DNA of 64,000 bases from NCBI RefSeq assembly GCF_001536285.1, contig NZ_FAOZ01000006.1, positions 186,001-250,000 on the forward strand. The letters run 5' to 3'. The position numbers and the translations under genes were made by a program. Source of the DNA: Parafrankia irregularis. Its GTDB lineage: Bacteria; Actinomycetota; Actinomycetes; Frankiales; Frankiaceae. Every line of letters begins with the position of its first letter. Position 1 is the stretch's first letter. Below, piece by piece: positions 60,381-64,000 of the stretch. The notes beneath the pieces are model-generated. The model saw nothing but the letters and a program-made list of their open reading frames with translations. It had not been told where the DNA came from and did not search any database.

Positions 60381-61493
60381 GTGTCCGGTCCGCTGAGCGG
60401 GCTGCGGGTCGTGGAGCTCGCGGGAATCGGCCCCGGGCCGCACGCCGCGATGATCCTCGCCGACCTCGGCGCGGACGTCGTCCGCGTGCAGCGGCCGAAC
60501 CTGGGCGACGGCCCCGACGACTGGCTGCTGCGCGGCCGGCGCCTGCTGCGGGTGGACCTGCGCAGCCCCGAAGGCCTCGCGCAGACGACGGAGCTGATCG
60601 CCCGGGCCGACGTGCTGATCGAGGGCTACCGGCCCGGAGTGGCCGAGCGGCTCGGCCTCGGCCCGGAGCAGTGCCTGGCCCGCAACCCCCGGCTGGTCTA
60701 CGCCCGGATGACCGGCTGGGGCCAGACCGGTCCGCTCGCGCACCGCGCCGGCCACGACATCAACTACATCTCGCTGACCGGTGCCCTGCACGCCATGGGC
60801 AGCAACGCCGACGAACGCCCGGCACCGCCGCTGAACCTGGTCGGCGACTACGGCGGCGGCTCGATGTTCCTGCTGGTGGGGATCCTCTCCGCGCTGCTGG
60901 AACGCGGGCGTTCGGGCCAGGGCCAGGTCGTCGACGCGGCGATCGTGGACGGAACCAGCGTCCTGCTGCAGATGATGTGGGCCTGGCGCGCCATGGGCGA
61001 CTGGCACGGCTACGGCGACTGGTCCGACGAGCGGGCATCCAACCTGCTCGACGGCAGCCGGCCCTTCTACGACACCTACACCTGCTCCGACGGCGGCCAC
61101 GTCGCCGTCGGGCCGCTGGAGCCGCAGTTCTACGCCGAGCTGCTCAAAGGCCTCGACCTGGACGCGGCGCAACTGCCGGACCAGAACGACCCGGCCGGGT
61201 GGCCGGTGCTGCGCGAGGCGTTCACCACCGCCTTCGCCGCCCGCACCCGCGACGAGTGGGCGGCGCGGTTCGACGGGACGGACGCCTGTGTCACGCCGGT
61301 CCTGAGCCTGGCCGAGGTGTCGGCGGATCCGCACATGTCCGCCCGCGGCGCCGTGGTCGACGTCGACGGGGTCCCCCAGGCCGCGCCCGCGCCCCGCTTC
61401 TCCCGCAGCCCCACGCCCGTACCCCCCCGCGCGGTCTACAGCGAGCCGGACGCCGTCCTGGCCGAATGGGCGAGCGCGCCGCCAGCCGGGTGA
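60381..61493 (+). CDS. CaiB/BaiF-family CoA transferase or acyl-CoA racemase
   Basis: 370 residues from a GTG. Family III features: [82 protein letters not shown] with the His and LVGDYGGGS with the Asp of AMACR-type racemases; the CoA-transferase Asp position is close by. Alpha-methylacyl-CoA racemase and formyl-CoA-type transferases share this fold. After the thiolase it suggests branched-acid or sterol side-chain breakdown. Confidence 0.88.
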   Translation: MSGPLSGLRVVELAGIGPGPHAAMILADLGADVVRVQRPNLGDGPDDWLLRGRRLLRVDLRSPEGLAQTTELIARADVLIEGYRPGVAERLGLGPEQCLARNPRLVYARMTGWGQTGPLAHRAGHDINYISLTGALHAMGSNADERPAPPLNLVGDYGGGSMFLLVGILSALLERGRSGQGQVVDAAIVDGTSVLLQMMWAWRAMGDWHGYGDWSDERASNLLDGSRPFYDTYTCSDGGHVAVGPLEPQFYAELLKGLDLDAAQLPDQNDPAGWPVLREAFTTAFAARTRDEWAARFDGTDACVTPVLSLAEVSADPHMSARGAVVDVDGVPQAAPAPRFSRSPTPVPPRAVYSEPDAVLAEWASAPPAG

Positions 61494-61560
61494 CCCGCGC
61501 CCGGATCACCCGTTCTCGAACCACCCGCATCCGACTCGCCCGCGTCGAGGTGAGAGCCGG

Positions 61561-62337
61561 CTGAACGCGGCGGACGTCGCGCTGCTCGTCGGCGCCGGGA
61601 TCCTCGCGGGCATCACCAGCACGGTCGCGGGGTTGGCGTCCCTCGTCTCCTACCCGGCGTTGCTCGCCGTGGGCCTGGAGCCACGGACCGCGAACATGAC
61701 GAACACCGCGGCCCTGCTGTTCGTGGCGCTCGGCGCCGCGCTCGGCTCGCGCACCGAGCTCGCCGGCCAGGGCGGGCGAGTCGCCCGCTTCGGCGCCGCC
61801 ACCCTCACCGGCGGGGCCCTCGGCGCGGTGCTGCTGATGACCACCCCGGCCCGCGCCTTCGAGCTGGTCGTGCCCTGGCTGATCGTCGGTGCCGCGGTGC
61901 TCCTGGTGCTCTCGCCTCGCCTTCGGCCGGGGGCCGGTGACACCGCCGCCGGCCCCCTTGGTGGCCCCCTCGGCCCCCGCGGCCCCGGCCTGCTGGCCGC
62001 CGTGTTCGCCGTCTCGATCTACACCGGATATTTCGGCGCGGGCGCCGGCGTCGCCCTGCTGGCGATCATGGCTGTGATGATCCCGGAGCCACTGGCCCGC
62101 GTGAACGCGGTGAAGAACGTCGTGTCGGGCTTCTCCAACGCGGTCGCCGCGGTCCTGTTCGCCGTCGTGGGATCGGTCGCCTGGACGGCTGCCGCCCCGC
62201 TGGCCGCCGGGCTGCTCGCCGGCGGCGCCATCGGCCCCCGCATCGTCCGTGCGCTGCCCGCCGAGCTGCTGCGCTGGATCATCGCGGCCGCGGCGGTCGG
62301 CCTGGCCGTCTCCCTGGCTCTCGACGCCTACCGCTGA
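61561..62337 (+). CDS. TSUP-family permease (TauE/SafE-like sulfite/sulfonate exporter)
   Basis: 258 residues if it starts at a CTG at 61561 with GAGGTGAG about seven bases before; the TTG at 61633 would lose the first helix. About eight transmembrane segments; VGAGILAGITSTVAGLASLVSYPALLAVGLEP is the typical N-terminal TSUP repeat and YTGYFGAGAGVALLAIMAVMIPEPLARVNAVKNVVSGFSNAVAAVLF the second half. Likely exports a small anion such as sulfite or sulfoacetate; direction and substrate are inferred from the family. It may be translated after the CoA transferase. Confidence 0.82.
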   Translation: MNAADVALLVGAGILAGITSTVAGLASLVSYPALLAVGLEPRTANMTNTAALLFVALGAALGSRTELAGQGGRVARFGAATLTGGALGAVLLMTTPARAFELVVPWLIVGAAVLLVLSPRLRPGAGDTAAGPLGGPLGPRGPGLLAAVFAVSIYTGYFGAGAGVALLAIMAVMIPEPLARVNAVKNVVSGFSNAVAAVLFAVVGSVAWTAAAPLAAGLLAGGAIGPRIVRALPAELLRWIIAAAAVGLAVSLALDAYR

Positions 62338-62800
62338 GACCCGCGCCCAACGCAACTCAGCCCGGCCCGGCCCGGCCCGACCCGGCCTGACCCGGCCGCT
62401 GTTCTCCTCGCCACCGGTCACGGATCCCACCGGCAGTTCACCTCAAGTGGGACAAAAGTGGCACGGCGTCGCCTGGCAACGCGCAAGAAAGAAGGATTTT
62501 GGTCGTCGGGACGACCAGAATCCTTCACCCTTGCGACTCGCCAGACCGGGCTACCGGGCTACCGGGCGCTCGGAGGTCCGGCCGCGTTCGAGGAGCGCGA
62601 CCCTCCCCACCCGCCGAATGGCGATCTTGATCGGCGCCGACCCGCGACTCACCGGCGACCAGGATCCTCGGGTCCTACTCGGTAGCGAGCCAGTCACAGC
62701 GGCAGCCCGAAAACAGTGGCACACCCGGGAGGTTATCCCGCATACATCCGGGTATTTGCCGGCTCAGCGGATATTCCCCCTTTTACGGAAGGAGCGCCCG
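62338..62800. other. 463-bp intergenic region with repeat copy D
   Basis: Begins with GGCCC-type degenerate repeats (62360-62400), contains copy D of the dispersed palindrome (62442-62567), then GGATCCTCGGG-rich spacer before a small membrane protein gene. No additional gene supported. Confidence 0.6.
62442..62567 (-). repeat. Dispersed palindromic repeat, copy D (inverted)
   Basis: Minus-strand orientation relative to A-C. Inner arms GATTTTGGTCGT (62495-62506) and ACGACCAGAATC (62511-62522) with one mismatch; GCGCAAGAAAGAAG and CTTCACCCTTGCGACTCGCC give the outer arms; ends with CCGGGCTACCGGGC direct repeats. The whole ~125-bp block aligns with copies B and C. Confidence 0.92.
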
Positions 62801-63013
62801 ATGGCAACCCGGGTGCGCACTCGGACCTACGGCAGCGTCAGCCTCGGATTTCTCCTTTACCTGGCCATCGGACTCATCGTCACCATCAGCCAGGACTACT
62901 GGAACGTCACCGACTGGGACGGTGCCACGCTGCGCCACTTCTTCACCGCCGTGGTGGCGACACTGGCCTGGCCGCTGGCCATCTTCTATTCCATCGGCCT
63001 GACCCCGCGGTAG
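62801..63013 (+). CDS. Small two-helix membrane protein
   Basis: 70 residues from the ATG at 62801; GGAAGGAG lies six bases before it. Two transmembrane helices: LGFLLYLAIGLIVTISQDYW and FFTAVVATLAWPLAIFYSIGL. I do not recognise the family; similar tiny membrane proteins are common in actinomycetes. Possibly regulated by the spacer upstream. Confidence 0.65.
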   Translation: MATRVRTRTYGSVSLGFLLYLAIGLIVTISQDYWNVTDWDGATLRHFFTAVVATLAWPLAIFYSIGLTPR

Positions 63014-63188
63014 ATGTCCACGTAGAGGTCGACATGCGCGACCCGGGCCGCTCGCCGGCACACCGCCGGCCGGCAGTGCGGCTGCGCGGCCGGTTGCGCG
63101 GCCGTCCAGCCGTGGTGCCGTCCCATGGTGCCGTCTCCCGCCGCCGCGCACGGTGGGAGACGGCACCGGCCAGCGCCGACGGCGGACC

Positions 63189-63968
63189 TCAGCCGCCCGA
63201 CGCCGAGAAGAACGTCGTCACCCGCAGCTCGGTCAACACCGTGGCCGCACAGCCCGCGCCGGTCACCGAACCAGGCCCGGCGGCCGCAGGACCAACCGCC
63301 AGCCCAGCCGCAGGACCGGCAACAGGCCCGGCCACCGACCCAGGCCCGGCCACCGACCCAGGCCCGGCAACACCGTCCGCGGCGAACGCACCGTCCAACG
63401 GGAGCAGCCCCGCAAAGCCGTCCACCGGCAGCGGACCTGTTCCGCCGGGAGGGACGAGGCGCAGCCCAGCCGGCCTGGCCGGTGCATCCGGGCAGCCCGG
63501 GAACAACCCGGCGGCGGTCATGGTGAGGCCGGCCTGCGCCCGTCCGCCGGCCGCCAGCGGCACCGACGGCCCGACCGGCCCCTGGGCATCGGCCGCCGGG
63601 CCGAGCCCGTCGCCGGCCTCGTCGACCTGGAAAACCAGCGGGTAGCCGCGCAGCTCACAGGCCCGCCGCCCGATGTTGACCACGCTCAGCGCCGCGTGCG
63701 TCTGACCCGCGCCATGCTGGATGTCCGTCACTTCGGCGCGAAGCTCACCCGAGTCGCAGGAAATGCCGCCGCCCGGCACGGCACCGGCCACGGCCACGGC
63801 CATTCCGGCGAAACCCGACGACGCGAAACCCACCACCGTGAGCGTGGCGGCGGCCATCCCGGTCGAAGTCAGGACGTGGAATCCCACCCCGCGCCTTTTC
63901 GGCGGCATTTCCGGCCGGCGCGAGGCGGACGATTCGAGGATGCGCGGAGAAAACGGAGAAAGACGCAT
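63189..63968 (-). CDS. Secreted DUF4232-domain protein
   Basis: 259 residues. N-terminal signal-type stretch (FHVLTSTGMAAATLTVVGFASSGFAGMAVAVAGAVPG) after a basic region; then SCDSGELRAEVTDIQHGAGQTHAALSVVNIGRRACELRGYPLVFQVD, which is the DUF4232 core (C...GAGQ...N.G...C.L.GYP). A GPGSVAGPGSVAG repeat lies in the C-terminal region. Function unknown; this domain is exported in actinobacteria. The gene is cut off neither end: its start is 32 bases from the window edge. Confidence 0.8.
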   Translation of the reverse strand: MRLSPFSPRILESSASRRPEMPPKRRGVGFHVLTSTGMAAATLTVVGFASSGFAGMAVAVAGAVPGGGISCDSGELRAEVTDIQHGAGQTHAALSVVNIGRRACELRGYPLVFQVDEAGDGLGPAADAQGPVGPSVPLAAGGRAQAGLTMTAAGLFPGCPDAPARPAGLRLVPPGGTGPLPVDGFAGLLPLDGAFAADGVAGPGSVAGPGSVAGPVAGPAAGLAVGPAAAGPGSVTGAGCAATVLTELRVTTFFSASGG

Positions 63969-64000
63969 GACGCCCTCCCGGATCCCCCGATCTGGGCCCG

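Overview
The window is about 72% G+C, densely coded on both strands, and rich in GTG/TTG starts. It carries deazaflavin (F420)-type enzymes, a Hanks-type Ser/Thr kinase, a DosS-type sensor kinase, WYL, MarR and TetR regulators and an Lsr2-type DNA-binding domain. Together these indicate a soil or plant-associated actinomycete, most like Frankia and its relatives. The genus is an inference from gene style, not a database match. I see no rRNA, tRNA, CRISPR array, phage or insertion sequence. The window is an accessory-type metabolic region rather than a core ribosomal or cell-division region.

Bases 1-10.3 kb hold two oxidative catabolic units. The first is a translationally coupled run: aldehyde dehydrogenase end, TenA-like protein, Rieske oxygenase. 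The second combines an SDR, a 4-hydroxyacetophenone-type Baeyer-Villiger monooxygenase, a TetR regulator and a divergent HGGGW esterase. It has the enzymes expected for alcohol -> ketone -> ester -> acid plus alcohol, with a paired palindromic operator between regulator and esterase. Between the units lie an SRPBCC protein, a putative lipoprotein and a membrane Ser/Thr kinase. From 10.3 to 22.5 kb come a tyrosine phosphatase, a COG0523 metallochaperone GTPase, two Ddn-like proteins, a secreted Kelch protein, a GH13 branching-enzyme-like protein, a Nudix hydrolase, a CsbD-like protein, an alpha/beta hydrolase and a DUF427-TesB fusion.

From 22.5 to 32.3 kb there are acyl-CoA genes (dienoyl-CoA isomerase-like protein, DUF2889, LLM oxidoreductase, enoyl-CoA hydratase), membrane proteins, a MarR regulator and a large GNAT/acyl-CoA synthetase fusion. 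32.3-34.9 kb encodes a WxL-like cell-surface set: two paralogous small secreted proteins and a DUF916/WxLIP-like membrane-anchored protein. 36.5-41.7 kb is a coupled SbcD/YhaO-SbcC/YhaN pair whose ATPase ends in an Lsr2-type DNA-binding domain. 41.8-49.1 kb holds prephenate dehydratase, PhzF, DUF2277, FtsH, an FAD monooxygenase and a divergent MarR-pirin pair sharing a repeated operator. 50.9-55.9 kb resembles part of the mycobacterial DosR dormancy regulon (Acg-type nitroreductase, Rv2004c-type double-kinase protein, DosS-type histidine kinase). The last 8 kb has a degenerate Nudix protein, a zinc-binding protein, a WYL regulator with a divergent PPOX protein, thiolase plus CaiB-type CoA transferase, a TSUP permease and small secreted or membrane proteins.

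The most unusual non-coding feature is a dispersed ~125 bp palindromic repeat, present four times (near 11.4, 28.45, 47.53 and 62.5 kb). It is conspicuously AT-rich for this genome and always lies between genes, two copies immediately downstream of MarR genes. Several intergenic gaps also contain short tandem repeats with 10-21 bp units.
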